Assembly (NCBI GenBank): GCA_910589265.1 | Contig: CAJUTQ010000016.1 | Coordinates: 1-7,079 of the forward strand | From: an uncultured Lachnospiraceae bacterium | GTDB lineage: Bacteria; Bacillota; Clostridia; Lachnospirales; Lachnospiraceae | Length of the DNA: 7,079 nt | Reading direction: 5' to 3' | Shown: one piece after another, positions 1 to 5,312 of the stretch | How positions within the stretch are numbered: position 1 is the stretch's first letter | Layout: each line of letters starts with the position of its first letter | Notes under the pieces: generated by a model | Database searches by the model: none | What the model saw: the letters and a program-made list of their open reading frames with translations, nothing else | Told to the model about the DNA's origin: nothing | Position numbers and translations under genes: made by a program

Positions 1-111
1 GCCCCGCCACTCACCTCCACGTGTTGTGTAGTGTGTCAGCCTTACAACGATAATATATCAGGAAAATTTGAAGAGTGAAAGCCACAAATGAGTTTCATAA
101 CCCCATTGGTG

Positions 112-126
112 CCTTTCGCAGAAAGG
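112..126 (+). promoter_or_regulatory. Hairpin overlapping the ribosome binding site
   Basis: CCTTTC (112-117) and GAAAGG (121-126) form a 6-bp stem with a 3-nt GCA loop. The right arm contains the first part of the Shine-Dalgarno sequence AAAGGTGGA used by the gene at 139. Folding could hide the site. A chance match is possible because a purine-rich SD pairs easily with a nearby pyrimidine run. Confidence 0.35.
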
Positions 127-138
127 TGGATTATAACT

Positions 139-486
139 ATGCCATTTACTGAACTATGTATTTATCAAGTCAAGCCACAAAAGATCGAGGAGTTTGAAAC
201 ACTAATGTTTGAAATTAAAAGCTTTTTGGAAAAGCAAGAGGGACTTCTTTTCCTTCGACTTATGAAAAGAGGATATCGCATAGACATGGAACAAATTAAA
301 GAAGGGCTTCTTCCACTTAAAATTTCACGCATTGTTAAAAGTGTTAAGTATGTGCTTTATTGGGAATTTGATACGAAAGAAAATTACGCAGGTGCACAAA
401 AAAATCTTTATAATAGCTATTGGAAGTCTATCGAAAAGTGCCTAATCGTTCCACACGATAAATATTTAGGTGAAAGTTTATTTTGA
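139..486 (+). CDS. ABM-like (dimeric alpha/beta barrel) small protein
   Basis: Encodes 115 aa, beginning MPFTELCIYQVKP. The pattern of a short strand (ELCIYQVKP), an amphipathic helix (KIEEFETLMFEIKSFLEKQEG), a second strand and a late strand (YVLYWEFDTKENY) fits small ABM/EthD-type ferredoxin-like proteins of about 100-115 aa, which often act as dimers. No catalytic residues can be assigned, so a monooxygenase role is not claimed; it may be a stress or substrate-binding protein. I chose the ATG at 139 because AAAGGTGGA (122-130) lies about 8 nt upstream; an in-frame ATG at 88 has only a weak site and would add 17 residues with no family-like pattern. It stands alone on this strand and is followed by a strong hairpin. 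Base composition resembles the rest of the window. Fold-level call moderate, function unknown. Confidence 0.75.
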   Translation: MPFTELCIYQVKPQKIEEFETLMFEIKSFLEKQEGLLFLRLMKRGYRIDMEQIKEGLLPLKISRIVKSVKYVLYWEFDTKENYAGAQKNLYNSYWKSIEKCLIVPHDKYLGESLF

Positions 487-502
487 TGACACAAATAAAT
501 AA

Positions 503-846
503 TCAGGTGAAGGAAACATTCGGCATATGCAAATGAATGTTTCTTTCATATATCCTGTTATTCTTTACATTATTACACTTTTCATTTAATGCTCTTAGAG
601 TTTTAGGAAAGTAGTCCTTATATACACCAACTTTTTGGACTCTATATACATAACGGTGTTGAAACTGTGTGCCACAATCACCACAAACAACTTTTCCAGA
701 AAATGTATGACTTCCTTTAAATCTGTCCCATTAATGCTTTAAGTCCATACATAAGTACATCCTGTCTGTTCTTCCTTTTTAGTAGAAACCCTTTCATATA
801 AAACACACAACGATTGCTCCCGTATTTCTCCATTTTTCATATTCAT
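503..846 (-). pseudogene. Large serine recombinase, internally deleted remnant
   Basis: The start is preserved: GGGGG followed 5-6 nt later by ATG at 846, opening a 35-residue frame that contains LYERVSTKKEEQ. This is the signature start of the resolvase/invertase catalytic domain (YxRVST, with the nucleophilic Ser after Arg-Val). The frame stops at 739-741. Directly after it, in another frame down to the TGA at 503-505, the protein reads SHTFSGKVVCGDCGTQF, which matches the recombinase zinc beta-ribbon (PF13408-like) with its first CxxC-type pair CGDC. The whole middle, roughly the rest of the catalytic domain and the recombinase domain, is missing, so the gene is dead. Such enzymes move integrative elements by serine-mediated recombination. 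The copy follows another recombinase tail on the same strand. Confidence 0.72.
509..547 (+). terminator. Hairpin terminator after the ABM-like gene
   Basis: GAAGGAAACATTC (509-521) pairs with GAATGTTTCTTTC (535-547): 13 positions, 12 Watson-Crick plus one G-T, with a 13-nt loop. It starts 22 nt after the stop codon at 486. The right arm is pyrimidine-rich, but no long T run follows. The arms also fall within the tail of the recombinase remnant on the other strand. Confidence 0.65.
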
Positions 847-982
847 GATAACCCCCTTATTGCCATATACTACATAAACTTTTTCATGTATACTATAATA
901 TCCAGTTTCCATCTTTGACCAACCTTACAAAATTTATTTGTTCTTCAACAAATATCATTAAAATTTAACAACTATTATTTCG

Positions 983-1300
983 CTACTTTTTTTCCTGTAT
1001 AAGTTGTGTAAATTCCTTAATTTCTGTGCAACACTTAACCTTCTCCACAATTTTTGACACATTTTCGACTATGTCATTCTAAAGCTCCATATCTACTTTT
1101 AACTGAGCAAACATTTCTTTTTAAGTTTTTGCTCAACTTCATAACCTACCGCCATTGTTGCAAAACGCTCATCACTGGCTTTTGTCCTCATAAATCCTCT
1201 AAGAAATGCATCAAGTATAACCGTATCCTTTTTGAATTTCACTAACTCCCACTGCTTCTTGGCAATTTCTTTCCCCTGTTCTGGTATACGAAAGTTGAAA
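983..1300 (-). pseudogene. Serine recombinase C-terminal fragment (DUF4368-like region)
   Basis: Reading the - strand, a frame without start runs through KKQWELVKFKKDT and KASDERFATMAVGYEVEQ to a stop at 1099-1101. It continues in a shifted frame from about 1114 (FAQLKVDMEL, an in-frame TAG, then NDIVENVSKIVEKVK and TEIKEFTQLI) to a stop at 983-985. The SDERF...YE.EQ motif followed by a coiled helix and a YTEIKELT-like tail is the usual C-terminal linker region of large serine recombinases carrying DUF4368. One frameshift and one nonsense codon make it a pseudogene, and its N-terminal part is lost at the IS3 remnant near 1300-1350. Its stop lies about 137 nt upstream of the next recombinase start at 846, so two recombinases once stood in tandem. 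The identification rests on motif memory, not a search. Confidence 0.6.
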
Positions 1301-1341
1301 CACTTAGTGAGAGTAAGATAGAATAAAATAAACTAAGGAGG
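1295..1341 (+). promoter_or_regulatory. Promoter and RBS of the IS3-like orfA remnant
   Basis: TTGAAA (1295-1300) and TAGAAT (1319-1324) are separated by 18 bp, a plausible SigA promoter. AAGGAGG (1335-1341) follows, with the ATG at 1352. The control region is much better preserved than the reading frame it served. Confidence 0.5.
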
Positions 1342-1351
1342 AACTAGCATC

Positions 1352-1515
1352 ATGGCTAAAGTATACAACAAAGCAATCAAAAACGAATGAATGAAAGAAT
1401 ATATCCAGGGTAAGAGTTACTCCCCTCTCGAAAAAGAGTATAACATATCCAAAGCAACCCTCCCCTCTCTGGATGGTTAAAAAGTACAGCAAAGAATGCC
1501 AGCTTTTACAGCCTA
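1352..1515 (+). pseudogene. IS3-family transposase orfA, N-terminal remnant
   Basis: The frame starts MAKVYNKAIKNE and meets an in-frame TGA at 1388-1390. It then continues as MKEYIQGKSYSPLEKEYNIS and KATL. After an apparent 4-nt duplication in a CT-rich stretch near 1462-1475, it resumes in another frame as SGWLKKYSKECQ. The series (basic start, KEYxxGKSYxxLxKEYNISxxTLxxWxKKY) is the helix-turn-helix of IS3-family OrfA, which binds the element's ends. A nonsense codon, a frameshift and loss of everything after about 50 residues mean it cannot act. No orfB follows; the GIY-YIG operon's 3' flank begins instead. The IS3-like pieces at 3559 and 6806 may or may not derive from the same family. 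Confidence 0.6.
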
Positions 1516-1540
1516 CATACTATCACCAGTCCTTTCTAAA

Positions 1541-1554
1541 TTTACAAGTGTAAA
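1541..1554. repeat. Short palindrome downstream of the GIY-YIG gene
   Basis: TTTACA-AG-TGTAAA is a perfect dyad about 20 nt beyond the GIY-YIG stop codon. The 2-nt centre is too tight for a good hairpin and no T tract is convincing, so it is a weak terminator candidate. No better one is visible for this operon. Confidence 0.3.
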
Positions 1555-1573
1555 ACGCATCCCCAATACTAGA

Positions 1574-1990
1574 TTATTCATCACTCACAACAAAGCTTTT
1601 ATGTAAAAACTTTATTTTGCCCGAAAGAATTATCTTGGTGTCATTATAAACAAAGTGATTCTTATGCTCTTCATTCATAGGGGGTTGATGATTAAATATC
1701 AATGCGGCTTCCCCTCGTTCCCTATCCTCAGATGCAATAGGCGCAAAAGAATAACATAATTCCTCACCATATCCTAATTTACTTGTCCAATCTGGCAACC
1801 TATTATGGCTCTGAATACGTACATTAACATTCTTTGATTCCCCAATATATAAGAGTTTATGTATTGAAACTGTATTTTTCTCAGCATTGTATTTACAAGT
1901 GTATACACAATAGATACCCGACTGTTTTGGTATGGAATCCTTATTGATTTCAAGCCAGTATCCCTTAAATTTTAGAGAAATTGTTTTCAT
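1574..1990 (-). CDS. Standalone GIY-YIG endonuclease domain protein
   Basis: Encodes 138 aa. The GIY-YIG fold is seen from its key residues: GIY at 25-27, YIG at 48-50, Arg58 in the following helix, Glu94 in ERGEAALI (the metal-binding glutamate) and Asn100 just after it. All expected catalytic positions are present, so a single metal-dependent DNA-nicking centre is predicted. The domain fills nearly the whole protein: no extra DNA-binding region, no UvrC or homing-endonuclease modules. The longer loop between GIY and YIG (about 20 residues) is unusual compared with minimal URI/YhbQ proteins. Start: ATG at 1990 with TAGGAGG just upstream; that SD overlaps the stop codon of the upstream 257-aa gene, 9 nt away, implying translational coupling. 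Specificity presumably comes from the partner protein. Family call strong, biological role unknown (repair, mobile-element or defence). Confidence 0.85.
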   Translation of the reverse strand: MKTISLKFKGYWLEINKDSIPKQSGIYCVYTCKYNAEKNTVSIHKLLYIGESKNVNVRIQSHNRLPDWTSKLGYGEELCYSFAPIASEDRERGEAALIFNHQPPMNEEHKNHFVYNDTKIILSGKIKFLHKSFVVSDE

Positions 1991-1999
1991 ATGAACCTC

Positions 2000-2773
2000 C
2001 TACCTTTCATTTTCATCGTCAATATTTTTCCAAATGAGAGAAATTTTTGCTCCCATCTTTTCTTCCACTGCTTTTTTTATCTCTGGGTGCTGCTTCAGAT
2101 AAGCAATAACCTGCTTATCCCTTTCAACATATTCATCTCTTATTGGATCATTATCCATCCCATAAAATTTAGACACATCATCCGTTTCTCGCAACTCCAC
2201 TTCTGCTTTAAGCACATTCGCCAAATCGCTACAGTATATAGATGCCTCTACTGTACTCTCCACTGTCTTTAACGACAACTCTTTTATTAATCTATCCATA
2301 AAATGCACCTGATAAGTATAAAGATATGGCGCCAAATTCTCTGCATAACAATCAAGAAGCTTGTGGCAATAATCCAGCTTCTGTCGAACCGTTAACTGAA
2401 AAAGAATGTCCATTGTTTTAACAACATCCTTAATAACACCTTCGGAGTAACCTTTTTTCTCTAAATAGTTAATAAAATATTGAATAAAATCATGTACTTC
2501 TTCAAGAATCATACTATCATCACGTTCTTCCCAAAGTTTCTGTGATAACCCTTCTTCTCTCGCTAATTGGGTCAGAATAATGATAATAAACTCTTTTTCT
2601 TCATCTGGAAATGAAATGCATTTTTTTCCGTCTTTCATTTTTTCGATGTCACCACCACATACACGAATCAATTTTTCAAACTTTCTACGCAGTTTTTTTG
2701 CTGCTGATTCCATATTTTCGTGTGAGAGTGACTCTTTTGCCACTTCTTTAATCATTTGAGATAAAAGTATCAT
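2000..2773 (-). CDS. Unrecognised 257-aa protein, operon partner of the GIY-YIG nuclease
   Basis: I do not recognise this protein. It is soluble (no signal peptide or membrane segment), highly charged and predicted mostly helical. Residues about 1-70 (basic helix AAKKLRRKFEKLIRVCG, then a short strand-like KKCISFPDEEKEF) resemble a small DNA-binding or winged-helix module by pattern only. The middle (about 85-180) is a run of amphipathic helices rich in Tyr, Leu and Cys. The C-terminus is charged (KQHPEIKKAVEEKMG). Start: ATG at 2773 with AGGAGG (2783-2788 on +) 9 nt upstream. It precedes and is coupled to the GIY-YIG gene. The frame is intact amid decayed neighbours, suggesting it was acquired recently or is under selection. 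It could be a specificity or regulatory subunit; this is inference. Confidence 0.7.
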   Translation of the reverse strand: MILLSQMIKEVAKESLSHENMESAAKKLRRKFEKLIRVCGGDIEKMKDGKKCISFPDEEKEFIIIILTQLAREEGLSQKLWEERDDSMILEEVHDFIQYFINYLEKKGYSEGVIKDVVKTMDILFQLTVRQKLDYCHKLLDCYAENLAPYLYTYQVHFMDRLIKELSLKTVESTVEASIYCSDLANVLKAEVELRETDDVSKFYGMDNDPIRDEYVERDKQVIAYLKQHPEIKKAVEEKMGAKISLIWKNIDDENER

Positions 2774-2830
2774 AATGGAAAACCTCCTGTTTTTTAGTAT
2801 AGGTTTAGTTTACCACAGTTTTTTTCAAAT

Positions 2831-2864
2831 TCTTGGACATCTGCACACCATTTATTGTCCAAGA
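2831..2864. promoter_or_regulatory. 9-bp dyad upstream of the 257-aa/GIY-YIG operon
   Basis: TCTTGGACA (2831-2839) and TGTCCAAGA (2856-2864) are a perfect inverted repeat with a 16-nt spacer, centred about 75 nt upstream of the operon start. It could be an operator. Read on +, it is followed by TTTTTC and could instead be a terminator of a lost gene. The operon promoter is weak by eye: an extended -10-like TGGTAAACT lies downstream of the dyad on the - strand. Confidence 0.45.
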
Positions 2865-2938
2865 TTTTTCAACAGAGTTTATTTTATCATTCTATACTAT
2901 CTTTAAGTCCGCAACTTATTCATTTACTTGCTCTCTGA

Positions 2939-3277
2939 CATCCTAAAAGATTTTTTGACTATGCTCATTCCAACTTGCAACATGGAATCAAAATAGATGC
3001 CAGCGCAAAAAATAGTACTGACAAAGAAAGAAAAATAGACGGAAACGAGTTATGGATGATTAGAAAATGTAATATTTCAAACAAATTAAGTAGTATATTA
3101 AAATTTCTTCACTCTTGTTATTGGAATGAGGATTTAAAGCATGGTTTAGCTGGAATGAAAAATTTCTCTGATATAATAAAACAGAATGGTTTACATGACA
3201 AATATGTCAGAAAAATAATATCAAAAGTTAGTAATCATTCTACCTTTGATGAACTTTATTACGAATTGAAAATATAA
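2939..3277 (+). pseudogene. 5'-truncated orphan reading frame, function unknown
   Basis: An open frame runs from just after a stop at 2936-2938 to a TAA at 3277, about 112 codons. There is no convincing start: a TTG at 2975 and an ATG at 3056 both lack a ribosome binding site. The C-terminal part (residues such as LKFLHSCYWNEDLKHGLAGMK, then NGLHDKYVRKIISKVSNHST) reads like genuine protein, with helices and good codon use, and a hairpin terminator follows. It is probably the 3' end of a gene whose front was deleted. I do not recognise the family and claim no function. Confidence 0.4.
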
Positions 3278-3282
3278 AAACT

Positions 3283-3314
3283 AAAAGACTATCCAAAACC
3301 TCTGAAAGTCTTTT
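3283..3314 (+). terminator. Hairpin terminator after the orphan frame
   Basis: AAAAGACT (3283-3290) pairs perfectly with AGTCTTTT (3307-3314) around a 16-nt loop. The right arm ends in a T run, and the left arm supplies the matching A run, so it could work in both directions. It starts 6 nt after the stop of the frame ending at 3277. Confidence 0.6.
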
Positions 3315-3351
3315 AATACATATACACAATTTATGATCCTCTTTGTCTCTG

Positions 3352-3364
3352 CTCTATAATAGAG
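3352..3364 (+). promoter_or_regulatory. TATAAT within a perfect palindrome, leader of the small-peptide locus
   Basis: CTCTAT-A-ATAGAG is a perfect palindrome containing a consensus -10 TATAAT at 3355-3360. No good -35 is spaced correctly. About 70 nt downstream lies the small hydrophobic-peptide frame. A second hairpin, ACCATG-TTG-CATGGT, sits at 3380-3394 in the would-be leader. Confidence 0.35.
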
Positions 3365-3428
3365 TACTCCACAAGGACAACCATGTTGCATGGTGGGCTG
3401 AGCTCTCATTTTTATAGAATGGGAGGTG

Positions 3429-3524
3429 ATGCCTATAAAAAATCGTTTTAATTTTAAGGATTTTATAACCTTTAGACTTTCCCTTTTGCCATTGCTTACA
3501 TTCGTTTTTACATCTTGTAAGTAA
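3429..3524 (+). CDS. 31-aa hydrophobic peptide, Hol-Tox-like type I toxin relic
   Basis: The frame gives 31 aa: a polar start (MPIKNRFNFK), then a hydrophobic stretch DFITFRLSLLPLLTFVFTSC ending in Lys. The pattern (DFxxFGLSLLALLTFV) resembles the putative holin-like toxin group (Hol-Tox), short membrane peptides in Clostridia controlled by antisense RNA. GGGAGGTGAT (3421-3430), an excellent match to anti-SD, sits immediately at the start. The ATG at 3429 is inside that SD, so spacing is too tight. The third codon, ATA at 3435, is 8 nt from GGAGG and would be the natural start if it were ATG, which suggests a start-codon mutation. A Pro in the membrane segment is also unusual. The downstream ACCCCTAAGCTTTGACC looks like the left half of the locus's terminator, cut by the IS3-like end at 3559. 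Probably inactive. Confidence 0.45.
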   Translation: MPIKNRFNFKDFITFRLSLLPLLTFVFTSCK

Positions 3525-3558
3525 CCATACATAAAAACCCCTAAGCTTTGACCGAGTA

Positions 3559-3583
3559 TGAATTGCACCCCAAATATTGGACA
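3559..3583 (+). mobile_element. IS3-family-like terminal end
   Basis: TGAATTGCACCCCAAATATT followed by GGACA has the form TGAACTGxACCCCxxxxxTTxGACA that opens many IS3/IS150-type elements. No transposase of that family follows; decayed IS256 sequence begins about 20-30 nt later. It lies directly against the apparent half-terminator of the small-peptide locus, so an IS3-type insertion followed by deletion is likely. Confidence 0.45.
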
Positions 3584-3599
3584 TAAGAAAAAAATCATG

Positions 3600-4228
3600 A
3601 TAATAGTTGAAGATGCATACTTTTATGTCAAAAATAAAATCTGTAAGACATTATCTAAAGGATTTTGATTGTCCTGGTAATCAATGACTATGCAGGGTAT
3701 GTATGTGGGAGAAAATGAGAGTGCTAAGTTCTGGCTCTCCATCATGAACAGTCTTAAGAACTGGAATGTGGAGGACATCCTAATGGCTAGTGTGGACGGG
3801 TTTACTAGCTTTCCCCAGGCCATAGGCTGTATATCTGCAAGCCGAAATCTAGTAGTATATCATCCATCAGATCAGGAATTCTACAAAGTTCATTTCTTAC
3901 AAAGACATCAAAAAGCTGATGGTTGACCTGACAGAGGAAGTAGCCTTAAATGAACTGGAATTGTTGCGGGAAAAAGGAGATCCCAAATACTCTAAGATCT
4001 ATAAATACTAGTACAACAGCTGGGCTACCCTTTCCACATATTTTAAGTACCCTGAGTCCGCTCACTACGGAAAGTGACAAAATCAAAGACCGTGTTTCCA
4101 ACAGATGACGACCTGTTAAAGATGCTGTATCTGCCAATGATAGGTATCACGAAGAAATAGACCAGAGTCCGATTCATTCCCCGTTGGATCCTTACTTTGA
4201 AGAACGTCTTTTGGGCAGGAATCTGTAA
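3600..4228 (+). pseudogene. IS256-family (mutator) transposase remnant
   Basis: Motifs of the IS256 DDE transposase occur in the right order but several frames. A weak EDAYFYVK piece near 3610 may be the first-Asp region. At 3690 comes GMYVGENESAKFWL, then ASVDGFTSFPQAI (second Asp). In another frame follow HQIRNSTKFISYKD, an in-frame TAG near 4010, and YNSWATLSTYFKYPES. After a deletion come RKVTKSKTVFPTDDDLLKML and finally YFEERLLGRNL with TAA at 4226-4228. The section YTTNAIEGFNRQLR, which holds the third catalytic acidic residue, is missing between YFKYPES and RKVTKS. The N-terminal part is also absent. The element is dead; frameshifts, nonsense codons and deletions indicate long decay. 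Confidence 0.85.
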
Positions 4229-4247
4229 TAGATTTTAGTAAGCTGTA

Positions 4248-4275
4248 TTGACAGAATGGGAAATCTTTGTATAAT
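4248..4275 (+). promoter_or_regulatory. Consensus SigA promoter, outward from the IS256 remnant
   Basis: TTGACA (4248-4253) and TATAAT (4270-4275) match both hexamers perfectly, with a 16-bp spacer. Expected transcription start is about 4282, exactly where the hairpin 4284-4312 begins. The transcript would run antisense to the 87-aa gene and tag. It lies 20 nt beyond the IS256 transposase stop, so it may be an outward-facing promoter at that element's end. Confidence 0.65.
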
Positions 4276-4283
4276 ACAGACAA

Positions 4284-4312
4284 GGGCAGAACCAAAAAAT
4301 CCGGCTCTACCC
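4284..4312. terminator. Hairpin between IS256 remnant and the tag operon
   Basis: GGGCAGAACC (4284-4293) and GGCTCTACCC (4303-4312) pair over 10 positions with two G-T type pairs around a 9-nt loop. It lies 40 nt beyond the 87-aa stop, so on - it may end the tag operon, though no T tract follows. On +, it would form the extreme 5' end of RNA from the promoter at 4248-4275. Confidence 0.5.
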
Positions 4313-4351
4313 ATTCGTAACTATTCACAAATTCTATTTCCATTTTTAAGT

Positions 4352-4615
4352 TTATACACAACTTGAAACAGTCTCGGCATTTTTTAAATGAGGGGATTTG
4401 TCAACAGCCCGAAGTATATGTCCAGAAGCACAAGCATTTAAATAATGTCTCAATTTCTCTCTGTCGTACTCTTGAAATTCCTCAAAAATATCCTCTACTT
4501 TTACACTATCCTTTTGTTGAGATAAAAATTCTAGAATACTACTTTCAAATCCAGATGACAATAAAGTAAATAATACTTCCCCATACAGTGCACAAATGAA
4601 GTCATGCTTGGCCAT
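4352..4615 (-). CDS. 87-aa protein of unknown function, coupled to tag
   Basis: The product, MAKHDFICALYGEVLF onward, is a small soluble protein. The part SILEFLSQQKDSVKVEDIFE, then EFQEYDREKLRHYLNACASG and HILRAV, has the helix-helix-helix-strand rhythm of a winged-helix domain, but I cannot assign a family. ATG at 4615 was chosen because AGGAG (4621-4625 on +) lies 5 nt upstream; a GTG at 4621 would abut the SD. The start lies inside the last codons of tag, a 14-nt overlap, so translation is probably coupled and the protein may act with or regulate the glycosylase. The tail (NAETVSSCV) shows no domain. The frame is intact. Possible roles as a DNA-binding cofactor are inference. Confidence 0.65.
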   Translation of the reverse strand: MAKHDFICALYGEVLFTLLSSGFESSILEFLSQQKDSVKVEDIFEEFQEYDREKLRHYLNACASGHILRAVDKSPHLKNAETVSSCV

Positions 4616-5180
4616 TGTCACTCCTTTCCACTAAACGATAGTCACACCCTATTACATGATCATTTACCATCCCTGTGGCCTGCATAAAAGAATATATTGT
4701 AGTAGAACCAACAAACTTAAATCCCAGTTTTTTTAAGTCTTTACTGATTCTATCAGAAATTGGTGACGTTGATGGTAAATCAGCAGAGCTTTTGTGATTT
4801 CCAATTATAGGTTCATATCCAACATACTCCCAAATAAACTTATCAAATGATCCATATTTTTCCTGCACTTTAAGAAATATTCTTGCATTATTGATCGCTG
4901 CATTTATCTTTCCGCGATGCCGTATAATCTTTTCATTCGCCATTAATTCTTCCACTTTATCTTCTTTATAAATAGCCACCTTTGTTGGTTCAAATCCATC
5001 AAACGCTTTTCGGAACGCCTCACGCTTCCGTAAAATAGTTATCCAAGATAAGCCTGCCTGCATTCCCTCTAATATCAACATTTCAAACAGTTTTCTATCG
5101 TCATGGACCGGTCTCCCCCATTCGTTATCGTGATAGTCTATATATATCTGCTCATTGCTCACCCATTCACATCTATTCAT
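4602..5180 (-). CDS. tag: DNA-3-methyladenine glycosylase I
   Basis: Encodes 192 aa, close to E. coli Tag (187 aa) along its length. It removes 3-methyladenine from alkylated DNA as the first step of base excision repair in the cytoplasm. Diagnostic residues fall at the E. coli positions: zinc ligands Cys4, His17, His175 and Cys179, the active-site Glu38 and Trp46 in EGMQAGLSW. Conserved blocks YHDNEWG, IIRHRGKI, ARIFLKVQE, GFKFVGSTTIYSFMQATG and VNDHVIGC are present. Start: ATG at 5180, because family proteins begin MxRCxWV and a GGGAAG run lies 8 nt upstream; a GTG three codons earlier is possible. The gene is intact, in contrast to the decayed operon just upstream, and its 3' end overlaps the 87-aa gene. 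No strong promoter is visible in 5190-5260. Confidence 0.95.
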   Translation of the reverse strand: MNRCEWVSNEQIYIDYHDNEWGRPVHDDRKLFEMLILEGMQAGLSWITILRKREAFRKAFDGFEPTKVAIYKEDKVEELMANEKIIRHRGKINAAINNARIFLKVQEKYGSFDKFIWEYVGYEPIIGNHKSSADLPSTSPISDRISKDLKKLGFKFVGSTTIYSFMQATGMVNDHVIGCDYRLVERSDNGQA

Positions 5181-5260
5181 TCTGTCCACTTCCCTTCCCT
5201 TATTCAGCCCATTTTTCCATTGTCATAAATCACTGCTTTTACATGAATTTTTGTGACAGG

Positions 5261-5287
5261 AAAAAATAATGTAGGAGGTTACATTAT
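5261..5287 (-). terminator. Terminator of the decayed transporter operon
   Basis: ATAATGTA (5266-5273) and TACATTAT (5280-5287) form a perfect 8-bp stem around a 6-nt loop. Read on -, the stem is followed by TTTTTT. It lies about 25 nt beyond the transporter stop. On +, the loop reads GGAGGT, an SD sequence in a hairpin, but no + strand frame follows. Confidence 0.6.
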
Positions 5288-5312
5288 AGGGCAAATCTGT
5301 CATCACTGCAGT

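Noticed and set aside
1..87. Possible promoter or mobile-element end at the left edge
   Set aside because: A TTGTGT...GATAAT pair has a 19-bp spacer and poor match; nothing else is supportable in this stretch.
88..138. Upstream ATG extending the ABM-like protein by 17 residues
   Set aside because: It has only a weak ribosome binding site, and the added residues do not fit the family; the ATG at 139 has a good one.
1991..2272. 93-aa + strand frame beginning in the GIY-YIG intergenic gap
   Set aside because: It is antisense to the intact 257-aa gene with no SD.
3281..3598. Two overlapping - strand frames of 105 and 76 aa
   Set aside because: They run through the toxin-like locus and the IS3-like end on the opposite strand; no SD or domain pattern is visible.
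4116..4361. 81-aa - strand frame next to the tag operon
   Set aside because: It overlaps the IS256 remnant and the consensus promoter and shows no protein-like features.
5266..5287. SD-in-hairpin (GGAGGT loop) as a + strand riboregulator
   Set aside because: No + strand start codon or frame follows; a - strand terminator explains the stem and the T6 run.
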